NCBI RefSeq assembly: GCF_002001045.1
Contig: NZ_MUNR01000008.1
Coordinates: 124,001-188,000, forward strand
Source of the DNA: Rhodanobacter sp. C01
GTDB lineage: Bacteria; Pseudomonadota; Gammaproteobacteria; Xanthomonadales; Rhodanobacteraceae
Length of the DNA stretch: 64,000 nt
Direction of reading: 5' to 3'
Shown: positions 35,966-45,240 of the stretch, piece after piece
How positions within the stretch are numbered: position 1 is the stretch's first letter
Layout of the letters: the number at the start of each line of letters is the position of its first letter
Translations under genes and position numbers: made by a program
Notes under the pieces: generated by a model
Seen by the model: only the letters and a program-made list of their open reading frames with translations
Told to the model about the DNA's origin: nothing
Database searches by the model: none

Positions 35966-36031
35966 GCCGCAGGTTTGTCGGTTGGACCGGTCCATCGGCA
36001 GCCCGAAGCTGCCTTGCCAAGAGAGCGTCCC

Positions 36032-36682
36032 ATGTTCAAGCGAGTGACCCGAATGCGTGCCATCCTCCTGCTCGGCGGCCTGCTGCTGGCGAGTGCCTGC
36101 ACCGCCCAGTCCAGCGCGCCGGCGCCGTACACCGAGGGCAACGAGTACGTGACCCTGCCCGCTCCCTACCAGCGCTACAGCAGCGCGGGCAAGGTGGAAG
36201 TGGTCGAGGTGTTTTCCTATGCCTGCATCCACTGCGCGGAGTTCGCTCCGGTTGCCGAGAAGCTGCGCAAGGAGCTTCCGCCCGGCGTCGAGTTCAAGCT
36301 GGTGCCGGCGCCGTTCAGCGCGGAATGGCTGCCGTTTGCGCGTGCCTATTACGCAGCCGATCAACTCGGCGTGGTCGATCGCACGCACATGCAGCTGTTC
36401 CAAGCCAAGTTCGGCGACCACTACCCGATCAACTCGATGGATGAACTGGCCGACTTCTATGCCCGCCAGGGTGTCGACCGCACGAAGTTCATCAACATCG
36501 CCAGTTCGCCCGAGGCAACCGCCAAGCTGAAGAGTGACCTGGCCCTGATCCAGAAGTGGCAGGTGGACGGCACCCCCAGCATCGTGGTCGATGGCAAGTA
36601 TCGCGTGAACAATGTCCACACGCTGGACGAGATAGCCGCAGTGGCCGTATGGCTGGCCAAACGCGAGCTCGGCAGCAAGTAA
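36032..36682 (+). CDS. Second DsbA-like oxidoreductase lipoprotein with CIHC active site
   Basis: 216-residue periplasmic lipoprotein (lipobox LLASAC). It has a compact DsbA domain with no long spacer. The active site is Cys65-Ile-His-Cys68, where the usual Pro is Ile, and the cis-Pro loop is GTPSIVVDGKYRV. It is clearly a paralogue of the preceding gene, but sequence and active site have diverged, so the two probably serve different clients or redox ranges. Tandem dsbA genes of this sort are known in Xanthomonas/Lysobacter relatives. ATG 36032 follows AAGAGAG. Confidence 0.92.
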   Translation: MFKRVTRMRAILLLGGLLLASACTAQSSAPAPYTEGNEYVTLPAPYQRYSSAGKVEVVEVFSYACIHCAEFAPVAEKLRKELPPGVEFKLVPAPFSAEWLPFARAYYAADQLGVVDRTHMQLFQAKFGDHYPINSMDELADFYARQGVDRTKFINIASSPEATAKLKSDLALIQKWQVDGTPSIVVDGKYRVNNVHTLDEIAAVAVWLAKRELGSK

Positions 36683-36808
36683 GCCGGCGCCTCACGCGAA
36701 CCGCGAATGATGCGCGGTTCACCTCGGGTGGATCATGCTGACTGCAGAATCCGGCCAACGGTCCATCGACATGGCCGTCGGCATTCCCCTTCCGTGCAGT
36801 GTGTTTCG

Positions 36809-37624
36809 ATGACCCGCGCCACCGTTGCCCAAGCCGATCCTCCCGAACGCCGCCTGCGCCTGCTGAGCTGCAACATCCTCGCCGGTGCCAGCGTGCAGCG
36901 TTACAGCGAGTACGTCACCCGCAGCATCAACGCGGTACTGCCCGGACGCAACAAGATGGACAACCTCGACCGGCTGGCCGAGGTATTGCAGCAGTTCGAC
37001 GTGATCGGCCTGCAGGAGGCCGATGCCGGCAGCCTGCGTTCGGGCTTCCTCAACCAGACCCGCTATCTCGCCGAAACCGCCGGCATGCCGTTCTGGAGCC
37101 ATCAGCCGAACCGGGCGATGGCGCGGCTGGCGCATTCGGCGAACGGCCTGATCAGCCGGCTGAAACCCCATTCGGTGCTGGATTACCCGCTGCCCAGCCG
37201 CATCCCCGGCCGCGGCGCGTTGCTGGCGCAGTTCGGCGAAGGCGACAGTGCGCTGGCGGTGATGATCGCGCACCTTTCCCTGAGCGCGCCGGCACGCACG
37301 CGCCAGCTCGGCTTCATCGCCGAACTACTGCAGGACTTTCCCCATGCGATCCTGATGGGCGATCTGAATACCGAACCGCATAGCGCCGAGATGACCCACC
37401 TGTTCGCCAAATGCAATCTGCAGCCACCGGCTCGACCGACGCTGACCTTTCCCAGCTGGAAGCCGCGGCGGGCGCTGGATCACATCCTAACCTCGGCCAC
37501 GCTGCGGATCGACAAGGTCTGGACGCTGCCCCAGGCCTTTTCCGATCACCTGTCGCTGGCCGCTGAAATCCACCTGCCGTCGCACGTCGGCGGCATGATA
37601 TCCACCAGGGGCCGTCGCCAATGA
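36809..37624 (+). CDS. Endonuclease/exonuclease/phosphatase family hydrolase
   Basis: 271-residue EEP-fold metal-dependent hydrolase. Motifs: LLSCNILAG, VIGLQEADAG (metal-binding Glu), MGDLNTEP and DHLSL (catalytic His pair). No signal peptide is visible, so it is probably cytosolic. Substrate unknown (phosphodiester or phosphomonoester). It is the usual third partner after cytochrome c4 and dsbA in pseudomonads. ATG 36809 is chosen. Its stop overlaps the next start by 4 bp (ATGA), implying translational coupling. Confidence 0.9.
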   Translation: MTRATVAQADPPERRLRLLSCNILAGASVQRYSEYVTRSINAVLPGRNKMDNLDRLAEVLQQFDVIGLQEADAGSLRSGFLNQTRYLAETAGMPFWSHQPNRAMARLAHSANGLISRLKPHSVLDYPLPSRIPGRGALLAQFGEGDSALAVMIAHLSLSAPARTRQLGFIAELLQDFPHAILMGDLNTEPHSAEMTHLFAKCNLQPPARPTLTFPSWKPRRALDHILTSATLRIDKVWTLPQAFSDHLSLAAEIHLPSHVGGMISTRGRRQ

Positions 37625-38034
37625 CGCCGTACTGGCGGCGGGCAGCGGCATGGCTGGGACTGCTGGTGGTGGCGCTGGGTGCCGCATCGCTGCGTTACCG
37701 CCTGATCGAATCCAGTGCGATTGGCGAGTTGTGCAGCAGCGAGCATGGCCCGGCCTGGTGTGACTGGCGTCAGTGGCTGGTGCTGGGTTTTCAGCATCAT
37801 GCGGGCAACATAAGCGTCTATGGCGTCATCGCCCTGATGGCCACCGCGCTGGCGCTGTTGTCGAAGCGCCCCTGGCCGGCATGGCTGGCTGCCGCAACGG
37901 GCACGTTCGCACTGCTGCTGTATTGCTTCGAACCCGGTGCGCTGGCGTTGCTGATCGGCTGCCTACGCCTGCTGCGTCTGCAGGCGCAGCCGCCCACGCC
38001 ACCACTCGGCCAGCACCGGCAGCGCGATCAGTAG
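37621..38034 (+). CDS. Small membrane protein, unknown
   Basis: 137-residue protein with about four hydrophobic segments (residues 9-24, 47-80, 86-98, 102-116) and a single CSSEHGPAWCDW loop with two Cys that could form a periplasmic disulfide. I do not recognise the family. The ATG overlaps the EEP gene stop (ATGA), so it is co-translated with it. Its last 72 bp, coding a Pro/Gln-rich tail, run antisense into the 3' end of the GH17 gene. Confidence 0.7.
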   Translation: MTPYWRRAAAWLGLLVVALGAASLRYRLIESSAIGELCSSEHGPAWCDWRQWLVLGFQHHAGNISVYGVIALMATALALLSKRPWPAWLAAATGTFALLLYCFEPGALALLIGCLRLLRLQAQPPTPPLGQHRQRDQ

Positions 38035-39561
38035 ATTCAGTCCCAGCCATATCCAGGCCACCGGCGTCAGCCACACTTCCTGCGCCAGCACGACCACCGC
38101 CAGCACCGGCACCACGACGGCGAGAAAACGCTCCTCCAGCGACGGCATCGACATCGCATGCCGACCAGCCAGCCAGCCCACCAGCGCGTGCGCGATGCAC
38201 GGCAGCATGAACAGGCCCAGCGGAAAATCGCGATAACGGCCATCGAACACCAGCAGCAAGCCGTAGAACGCCAGCACGAACAGCCAGCCGAAACGCAGCC
38301 AGCGCGGCAACGGCGACGACATGCCGCCCGCCATCTGCGCCGCCATCCAGCGCGCCAGCCACAGCGCACTGATCAGGGCCAGCGCACAGGCCAGCAACGA
38401 CACCGACCACTCCCACGGATCGCGGCAGGCAAACAGCATCTGCCGGAACTGCCATGCCAGCGCGCAGCCACTGGCGAACCCGGCCAGTTTCAGCGCCAGC
38501 CAACCGCGCCAGCCACGCCAGCGACGATGCCAGGCGCCGACCAGCGCGAACAAGCCAGTACCCGTCGCACCCGCCAGCCAGCCAGCCCACCAGTGCGGCT
38601 CCTCGGTCACCGGCCCTTCCATCGCGAACTTCGGCCGCGCCTGTGCATCGAAGATCCCCCAGTAACCGCCAGCGGTACCTTCCTGCTCACGTTTCCATGG
38701 CTGGTCGAACGCTTCGATCACGTTGTACGGCATGCTCACCGTAGCCGCGTAACGCAGGAATTCGCGCAGGTAGCGCGCCTCGTTGATCAGGCTTGCACTT
38801 GCCGCCTGGCGCGGCCGTCCGGCGCTGGGCCAGCCGGTTTCGCCGATCATCACGCGACGACCGGGAAACGCCTGCTGCACCTTCGCATACACCATCGCCA
38901 CGTGCTCCACCGCGCGCTCCGGCGACACCGGCGTGTCCTCCCAGTAAGGCAGGATGTGGATGGTGAGGTAATCGACCGAACCAGCCAGCTCGGGATGGCG
39001 CAACCAGAATTCCCACACGTCGGCATACGTCACCGGCACGCTGATGGCAGCGCGCACTTCGTGCAGATAGCCGGCCACTTGCGACGAGGAAAGTTCACCA
39101 CGCAAAAGCACCTCGTTGCCGACGATCACACCACGCAGCACGTGCGGGTATTTGTGCGCTATCGAAATGCCAAGCCGGACCTGCTCATCGTTCGCCTTCC
39201 TGTCGGCGCCCAGCCAGATGCCCAGCAGCACCTTCATGCCGTAGCGATTGGCAATTTCCGGCACGGCGCTCAGGCCCTGCCCCTGCGAATAGGTGCGCAC
39301 GCAGTCGAAACGCTGCGACAACGCACGCAGATCCTCATCAATGCGTTCGGGACTGATGAAGGCGTTCGGATCGAGCGGTGTCTCGCCTGCCTTGCGGAAC
39401 GGCGCGTACGACACGCAGGCAATGCGCGCCGACGGCGCATCCGGCAATGACACCGGTCGCCCCACGGCCCACCACCAGTACGCACCAGCCAGTGCAGACA
39501 GGACCAGCGCCAGCCACGCGAGTCCGTATCGGTGATTGACAGGCGAGGAGGCTGACGACAT
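37963..39561 (-). CDS. Membrane-bound glycoside hydrolase family 17 protein (beta-glucan synthase-associated type)
   Basis: 532-residue inner-membrane protein. After an N-terminal helix (about 14-32) comes a periplasmic GH17-like barrel with both catalytic carboxylates visible: acid/base Glu in VGNEVLLR and nucleophile Glu in MIGETGWPS. The C-terminal 215 residues hold about eight helices. This layout matches proteins annotated as beta-(1-6) glucan synthases, related to the NdvC step in rhizobial cyclic glucans. It probably remodels or branches a beta-1,3-glucan in the periplasm; the polymerase is not in the window. ATG 39561. Divergent from slt. Confidence 0.85.
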   Translation of the reverse strand: MSSASSPVNHRYGLAWLALVLSALAGAYWWWAVGRPVSLPDAPSARIACVSYAPFRKAGETPLDPNAFISPERIDEDLRALSQRFDCVRTYSQGQGLSAVPEIANRYGMKVLLGIWLGADRKANDEQVRLGISIAHKYPHVLRGVIVGNEVLLRGELSSSQVAGYLHEVRAAISVPVTYADVWEFWLRHPELAGSVDYLTIHILPYWEDTPVSPERAVEHVAMVYAKVQQAFPGRRVMIGETGWPSAGRPRQAASASLINEARYLREFLRYAATVSMPYNVIEAFDQPWKREQEGTAGGYWGIFDAQARPKFAMEGPVTEEPHWWAGWLAGATGTGLFALVGAWHRRWRGWRGWLALKLAGFASGCALAWQFRQMLFACRDPWEWSVSLLACALALISALWLARWMAAQMAGGMSSPLPRWLRFGWLFVLAFYGLLLVFDGRYRDFPLGLFMLPCIAHALVGWLAGRHAMSMPSLEERFLAVVVPVLAVVVLAQEVWLTPVAWIWLGLNLLIALPVLAEWWRGRLRLQTQQA

Positions 39562-39691
39562 GCCGATTCCGTAGATGCTGACGACGAGGCGCGTCAGCTT
39601 AACAGGCGCATCCGCGTGCCGACGCCGCATGTTCATCTGACGCCACGGAGGCATGAATTAGACTGCCAGTGGATCGACCGCAGGAGTTCGC

Positions 39692-41737
39692 ATGTTTTCT
39701 CGTTCACCCGCGCGGCACGCGCTGCTGGCTGGCCTGTTGCTGACTGCCGGCTGCCTGCTCGCCGCCACTGCCGCCACGACCAGCGAACCCTCGGCTGACC
39801 AACGTGCCGCATTCAAGCAGGCTTATGCCGCCGCACAACAGGGTGGCGACAGCTGGCGCAGCATGGCCACCGGCCTGCGCGACTATCCGCTGTATCCGTA
39901 CCTGCAGGCCGCCGCGCTCGAGCACGACATCCAGCAGACCGACCGCGCCACCGTCGAGTCATATCTGCAGCAATACCCGGACTGGATTCCCGCCGCCGAC
40001 CTGCGCCGCGACTTCCTGCTGGAACTGGCGCGACGCCAGGACTGGGACAGTTTCCTCGCGTTGTACCAACCTGGCCTCAGCGACACACTGAGCTGCGACG
40101 CGCTGCAAGCGAAGCTGGCGAACGGTGGTGCGCTGGATTTCGACAAGGACCTGGCGCCGCTGTGGGCGAAGCCGAACCTGCCCGGTGCCTGCGATCCGGT
40201 GCTGAATGCCGCGCACGATCAGGGCCTGCTCACCAGCGCCCGGCTATGGACACGGATCGATCGCGCCGCCGATGCCGGTCAGCCCGGCACCATCGCCAGC
40301 CTGGCCAACTGGCTGCCGGCGAATGACAGCGCCACTGCACAACGGTTCGCGCTGGCCCTGCGCGATCCGGCGAGTGCCGCAACGGCCGCTGCCAGTTGGC
40401 CGGATACCTCACGCAATACACAGGCCGTCACGCTGGCCTTGAGTCGGCTGGCCCGGCGCCAGTCCGACACTGCCGACAGCGCATGGCAGCAGTTGCAAAC
40501 CCGCTTCAGCTTCAGTGAGCCGCAGCGCAACCAGATCCTGCATGCACTGGCGCTGTTCCATGCCACCGATTACGACGATGGCGCGCTAGCCCGACTGATC
40601 GCCCTGGCCGCCACCGCGCAAACCGATGCCAGTCGCGAATGGCGCGTACGCGTCGCGCTGGCGCAACAGGAATGGCCGGCGGTATTGGCCGCGATCAACG
40701 CGATGCCACCCAGCCAGCAGCAGAATGGCGAGTGGCGCTACTTCCGCGCCCGCGCGCTGGCCGCCACCGGCCAGACCGCACAGGCGCAGGCGCTGTACGC
40801 CAACCTGGCCAGGGAAACCACGTTCTTCGGCTTCCTCGCCGCCGACCAGCTCGGACAGCCCTACGCGATCTGCCCACGTGCACCGATCGACGACCCGCAG
40901 CAGGAGCAGGCGCTGCTTGCGCAACCCAGCCTGCAGCGCGCATTCGAGCTGTTCGCGGTGGACCTGCCGAAGCTGGCGCGGCGCGAATGGGCACGCGCCC
41001 TGGATGACGCCGACGAACGCACGCAGGTGCTTGCCGTCGAACTGGCGGACGCCCGCGGCTGGTACGACCGCGCGGCATTCACCCTCAACCACGACGAGGC
41101 GATGCGCTACTACACGCTACGCTTCCCGCTCGCCAGCCAGGATGGCGTGGTGGCACAGGCCGAGCAGGCCGGCATCGACCCCGCCTGGGCCTACGGCATC
41201 CTGCGCGCGGAAAGCGCCTGGGTGAGCGACGCGCGTTCCGGTGCTGACGCGCGCGGCCTGATGCAACTGGTGCCAGCCACCGCCGAGCTGGTCGCCAAGC
41301 GCAACGGCCTCAACTGGGGCGGTGGCGAGACGCTGTATGACCCGGCCGTCAATATCGAACTCGGCACACGCTACCTCGCGCAGGTGGCAGAGCGCTTCAA
41401 CGGCGCCCCTTGGCTCGCCAGCGCTGCCTACAACGCCGGCCCCAACCGCGCGGATCAATGGGTGGCCGCACGCAGCCAGCTGCCACCCGACCTGTTCATC
41501 GCCACCATCCCGTTCAAGGAAACCCGCGAATACGTGGCGCGCGTGATGGACTTCAGCGTGATGTACGACTGGCGCCTGCATGGCAAGGCCGTACCGCTGA
41601 GTTCGCGGCTGAGCGCGATCGGCCAGCCGTATGAACTGCCGGACGCCACCACGGTGCGCAGGTCAATCGACTGCCCGCCGCCTGCACCGGTCAGCGCACC
41701 GGCCGGCGCCACCTCCACGCCGCAGGCTTCACCATAG
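39692..41737 (+). CDS. slt: Soluble lytic murein transglycosylase (Slt70-like)
   Basis: 681-residue periplasmic enzyme cleaving glycan strands of peptidoglycan with 1,6-anhydro product formation. Signal peptide at residues 1-28, a long alpha-superhelical U-domain and a C-terminal GH23 catalytic domain. Catalytic Glu507 is in LRAESAWVSDARSGADARG; MQLVPATA, AYNAGPNRAD and IPFKETREYV complete the family motifs. Length is close to the 645-residue E. coli Slt. ATG 39692 follows AGGAG. The C-terminal 30 residues form a short Pro/Ala tail with one Cys. Confidence 0.95.
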   Translation: MFSRSPARHALLAGLLLTAGCLLAATAATTSEPSADQRAAFKQAYAAAQQGGDSWRSMATGLRDYPLYPYLQAAALEHDIQQTDRATVESYLQQYPDWIPAADLRRDFLLELARRQDWDSFLALYQPGLSDTLSCDALQAKLANGGALDFDKDLAPLWAKPNLPGACDPVLNAAHDQGLLTSARLWTRIDRAADAGQPGTIASLANWLPANDSATAQRFALALRDPASAATAAASWPDTSRNTQAVTLALSRLARRQSDTADSAWQQLQTRFSFSEPQRNQILHALALFHATDYDDGALARLIALAATAQTDASREWRVRVALAQQEWPAVLAAINAMPPSQQQNGEWRYFRARALAATGQTAQAQALYANLARETTFFGFLAADQLGQPYAICPRAPIDDPQQEQALLAQPSLQRAFELFAVDLPKLARREWARALDDADERTQVLAVELADARGWYDRAAFTLNHDEAMRYYTLRFPLASQDGVVAQAEQAGIDPAWAYGILRAESAWVSDARSGADARGLMQLVPATAELVAKRNGLNWGGGETLYDPAVNIELGTRYLAQVAERFNGAPWLASAAYNAGPNRADQWVAARSQLPPDLFIATIPFKETREYVARVMDFSVMYDWRLHGKAVPLSSRLSAIGQPYELPDATTVRRSIDCPPPAPVSAPAGATSTPQASP

Positions 41738-42067
41738 AGAGAGCGTCAGTTCTGCTTCAAGGATCGATCCGCATGGCCGCTTTGTCATCCTCGGCGACAT
41801 CGCGGTCACGCTGGTTGAGTTATTCCTGTCGTTGGAAACCGGCGTGGCCACGATATCGACAAGCTGTCGCGCGGAAGGACACATGGTAAAGACAACGCCT
41901 GAGCCCGAGCTTCTCCGAGGGGTGCTGAAGCACGAGCTGGCCGATGCAAGTGAGGTGCTGCACGGGTCGCAACCGCATGCTGACGCGTGACGATCATTGA
42001 CACATTGCGCACGCCCTCCGCCCCTCAGCCTAGCTGATAGTCGGGACTCGACTTTGCAGCATACCGA
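41738..42067. other. Gene-poor interval downstream of slt
   Basis: 330 bp between convergent slt and the metzincin gene. There is one short ORF (41883-41990), and the same plus-strand frame stays open upstream of it from within the slt gene. No terminator with a T-run is visible. It looks like a junction beside an accessory gene and may carry a gene remnant. Confidence 0.4.
41883..41990 (+). CDS. Possible 35-residue ORF or gene remnant
   Basis: Short ORF starting ATG 41883 after a purine-rich GGAAGGA at good spacing, ending TGA 41990. The product is acidic and polar, with no recognisable domain. The upstream in-frame codons (from about 41760) also read as plausible hydrophobic protein without an ATG, so this may be the 3' remnant of a longer lost gene rather than an intact small gene. 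Confidence 0.25.
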   Translation: MVKTTPEPELLRGVLKHELADASEVLHGSQPHADA

Positions 42068-44278
42068 TTATGGCCTGACTGGCGAGTTCGACAACACGCT
42101 CCATCCGGCTGGGTAATCCTGATAGTAGTAACCGGGCTGTGAGGCAGGAAATCCCAGCAATTGGGAAGAGTTGAAGGCGCCGCTGCCGTTGTTCTGCCAC
42201 AGGTACAGATCGTTGGCTGAGCTGGTCCAGAGAATGCTGGCTGTACCGCCTGAGAACCTGTCTATGGCGGCGACGTGATAACCCGCACTGATCGGCATGA
42301 TCTGGTACCCGGTACGCGTGCTGCCATTCATCAACCAATAGGCGAACTGATGGGTCGAATCGTTCGTCCAGATCAGGTCGGCACGTTGATCGCCATTGAT
42401 GTCACCACTACCCACAAGCTGCCACCCGGCGGGGTAGTCGAGTCCCCGAGCGCTGGTGAATGCACCTGCGCCGTTGTTCATCCAGAAGTAGAGGTCATTG
42501 GCCGCACTGGTCCAGACCAGATCGACATAGCCGCTGCCCGTGAAGTCGCCGATGGCGGCAATGTAGTAGCCGGGCGTGACGGGAATGATTTTTGTGCTGA
42601 CGACTGTCGCGCCATTCATCAGCCAGTACGAGAACTGATGGGTCGAATTGTTGATCCACAGGAGATCGGCGGTGCCATCGCCATTGATGTCGCCTGTTCC
42701 AACCAAGGTCCAGCCGGCCGAGTAGCTGGGACCTTGAACGGAACTGTACGAGCCGGAACCGTTGTTGATCCAGAAATAGAGGTCATTAGCCGCGCTGGTC
42801 CAGATCAGGTCACTGCTTCCGTTACCGCTGAGATCGGCGACAGCAGCAATTCGATAGCCGGCTGCCACGGATGCGACCTTGTTGCCGATCGGGTTGGAGC
42901 CCTGCATCAACATGTAAGCGTATTGGCCAGTCGACGTGTTCTGCATGACGATGTCGGCCATGCCATCACCGTTGATGTCCGAAGTTGGCTCACCTGGCGC
43001 ATTGAATGCAGCCACCACGGGCATCGTTTGATTCAACGCCAGTGTTTGATTGGCCTGGATGGGGTCGCCGCAGGGATTGCCATTGCAAAGGGTAATGTTC
43101 GGATCGGCAAAATAGGGGACCGACTGCTGATTCCCGGTTCCATAGGCCATGATCGTAAAGAAGCTGCCCGTTGTCAGCGTCTGTCGCCATCCGTAGGCAT
43201 ACGTAAACGCACCGGGCCCGGAAGCATCTGCTTGGTCATGGGCAAGGCCCATGTTGTGGCCCATCTCATGAGCAAGCGTGATGTCGAGGCAGTAAGAACC
43301 GCTGTCGCTGCCATCACCAATGGTTGAGTATCCGTAAGGCGCTGATGCGACCGTGAAAGGGGCCAGGTTTGCACCATTTAGATATCCAAGACCGCAAAGC
43401 CCCCCTTGGCCCGTCTTGGAAAACGGGCGCACCAGGCTTACCAGATCCGCTCCCAGTGCTTTGCGCCTCGCACGCAGTGAGGCAAGGGGGCCTGCAGGCG
43501 AATTGTTGGTCAGGTCATCAAGTACCTGGTTGTCGTCACTCGCATCGGGATAATTGACTGCCACCGTGCCAACCAGTCGCACGCGGCTGTTGACTTGGCT
43601 ATCCGAATACGCCTGATTAGCGACAGAAATCAGGTAATTGAGACGGGTGATTACCGCGGAGGTCGATCCCAACGCCGTGACCATCCCGGGCGTGTAGCCA
43701 AGCAGAACATCAATAGTGGGAGTGGTGGTGCTTGAAGTGGCTGCAACTATGGCCGCCCGGGTTTGTGCCGCGGCATGGTCACTGACTTGCACTTGCGGAG
43801 GCAGGCGATAGTCAATGGGCGGCGACGGCATAAGTTTCTGTACTTGTGCGCGTTCCGCTGCTGCCTGGTCATCCTGCTGGGCGATATAGGTTTTGCCGTT
43901 CTGGGTAATGAGGCGTAGTGGTTTACCCTTTGTCGACAACAGCGATCCGAAGGTCGCATCCTTGCCGAAAGTAATTATCACGCTACGTTCGCTACCGGGG
44001 GTGCTCACCTCGCCGACCCAGGTTTGATTGCCGTCGCGTTGCGCCTCCACTCGAACGGTTTTCGCAAAGATATGCTCGCCATCCGGGGTTGTTACCCACA
44101 CACCACCCTCGGCTGAAGCGGCTTCTGCCCAACCCTTTTGGATGTCTACCGGATAGAACCGCTCGGTGCCTTGGAGAAAGCTACTTTGCGTGGCAATACG
44201 ACTGAACAATTCTGATGTTGCTGCGGTACAGACGCTGCAACTGGCGAACGACAAAATCGCGAACAGCACCTTACCCAT
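42068..44278 (-). CDS. Secreted metzincin protease (reprolysin-like, M12) with FG-GAP/VCBS repeats
   Basis: 736-residue exported zinc protease. Signal peptide (cut after CTAA), a propeptide-like domain to about residue 195, then a catalytic domain with metzincin motif HEMGHNMGLAHD at 337-348 and Met-turn TIMAYG. From about residue 430 six or so repeats follow with Asp-rich Ca2+ loops (DINGDGMADI, DLSGNGSSDL, DINGDGTADL, DFTGSGYVDL, DINGDQRADL), each ending IWTS/IWTN and separated by aromatic NDLYFWxNNG segments, a beta-propeller likely used for adhesion or stability. Base composition is lower in GC than neighbours (about 52-60% in stretches sampled), suggesting acquisition. ATG 44278 with GGGGGAAG upstream. 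Confidence 0.9.
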   Translation of the reverse strand: MGKVLFAILSFASCSVCTAATSELFSRIATQSSFLQGTERFYPVDIQKGWAEAASAEGGVWVTTPDGEHIFAKTVRVEAQRDGNQTWVGEVSTPGSERSVIITFGKDATFGSLLSTKGKPLRLITQNGKTYIAQQDDQAAAERAQVQKLMPSPPIDYRLPPQVQVSDHAAAQTRAAIVAATSSTTTPTIDVLLGYTPGMVTALGSTSAVITRLNYLISVANQAYSDSQVNSRVRLVGTVAVNYPDASDDNQVLDDLTNNSPAGPLASLRARRKALGADLVSLVRPFSKTGQGGLCGLGYLNGANLAPFTVASAPYGYSTIGDGSDSGSYCLDITLAHEMGHNMGLAHDQADASGPGAFTYAYGWRQTLTTGSFFTIMAYGTGNQQSVPYFADPNITLCNGNPCGDPIQANQTLALNQTMPVVAAFNAPGEPTSDINGDGMADIVMQNTSTGQYAYMLMQGSNPIGNKVASVAAGYRIAAVADLSGNGSSDLIWTSAANDLYFWINNGSGSYSSVQGPSYSAGWTLVGTGDINGDGTADLLWINNSTHQFSYWLMNGATVVSTKIIPVTPGYYIAAIGDFTGSGYVDLVWTSAANDLYFWMNNGAGAFTSARGLDYPAGWQLVGSGDINGDQRADLIWTNDSTHQFAYWLMNGSTRTGYQIMPISAGYHVAAIDRFSGGTASILWTSSANDLYLWQNNGSGAFNSSQLLGFPASQPGYYYQDYPAGWSVLSNSPVRP

Positions 44279-44520
44279 GGCTTCCCCCTGTTAACTCCCT
44301 AGGCTCAGACTTTAGCGAAATCTGGAACAGTTTTCGTAATCCCTTGTTCACGTGGCGAAACGTGTTCCTAGCTGCAAGAGCCCCGCCGATGTCGCTCCGC
44401 TACCTTGGCTTGCTCAACCGGGACATCCGTTGGCAGAATCCCTAGGACGGGTCCCGTTTTGCCACATCCACCATGCATGGGGACGGTGGCAATCAAAATC
44501 CAAAATCACCGCGGCCCGGC

Positions 44521-45108
44521 TCAATCACCCGGCAGCAGATGCTCCTGCACTAGCTGGCTGGTGGATTCGCTCAACCGGCCCTGACTATCGAAGTGCAGCA
44601 CCACCACCCAGTTGTAGACATCGCCCGGCCAGGTCTTGCGCCCCAGCAACTGCTTGGCATCACCGCCCAGGGCCTCGATCAGCTTCACGATATGCCCGTG
44701 ATGCCAGGCGATCAGCACCACCGGTGCGTTGTTCTTCTTGCGCAACTCCTTGGCCAGGTCGTCGACCTGATCGTCGGCCCAGGGTTGCTCGATCGGCAAC
44801 TGCAGGCGGGCAGCCAGCGGCGTCAGCGTGAGCCGGGGACGCATGCTCGCCTTGCTGTCGCTGGTGGCGATCAGGCGCTGTGGCAACAACGTGCCGCCAT
44901 CGAGCTGGAACGGATCGAAATAACTGGCGTAGGCCTGCGCTCGCTGCTCGCCACGCGGACTGAGGCCATTACCCTGGTCGGGCTTTTCGGCGTGCCGGAT
45001 GATCAGCACGGTGACATCACGCAGACCGCGCGTGTCCTTGTCGGCATGGTGCGCGGACACCAGCACGGGCCATAGCAACAACACCCAGAGAAGTTTGCGT
45101 AGCTGCAT
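44521..45108 (-). CDS. Exported histidine phosphatase superfamily protein
   Basis: 195-residue protein with a cleavable signal peptide (VLVSAHHA) and a histidine phosphatase fold. The RHG-type motif is [15 protein letters not shown], where the phospho-acceptor His lies; later [16 protein letters not shown] supplies the second catalytic His. The usual RHGE/RHGQ appears as RHAE, as in SixA-like and other small branch-1 members. It probably acts on a small phosphorylated substrate in the periplasm; substrate unknown. ATG 45108; divergent from cca with 132 bp between starts. Confidence 0.85.
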   Translation of the reverse strand: MQLRKLLWVLLLWPVLVSAHHADKDTRGLRDVTVLIIRHAEKPDQGNGLSPRGEQRAQAYASYFDPFQLDGGTLLPQRLIATSDSKASMRPRLTLTPLAARLQLPIEQPWADDQVDDLAKELRKKNNAPVVLIAWHHGHIVKLIEALGGDAKQLLGRKTWPGDVYNWVVVLHFDSQGRLSESTSQLVQEHLLPGD

Positions 45109-45240
45109 GATCCGGATTCCATGTGGGAAGTGCGCGCCAGAATATCAGCGCGATCACGCCGTCGTGGCCACGGGGCTGAACGGATGCCGAAGCGACGATG
45201 TGATGCGCGTCGACGGGCGGCCGCATGGCAGAATCCCGCC

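Noticed and set aside
33788-36619. 943-codon minus-strand ORF opposite cytochrome c4 and both dsbA genes
   Set aside because: It merges into engB out of frame and covers three genes with signal peptides and redox motifs on the other strand.
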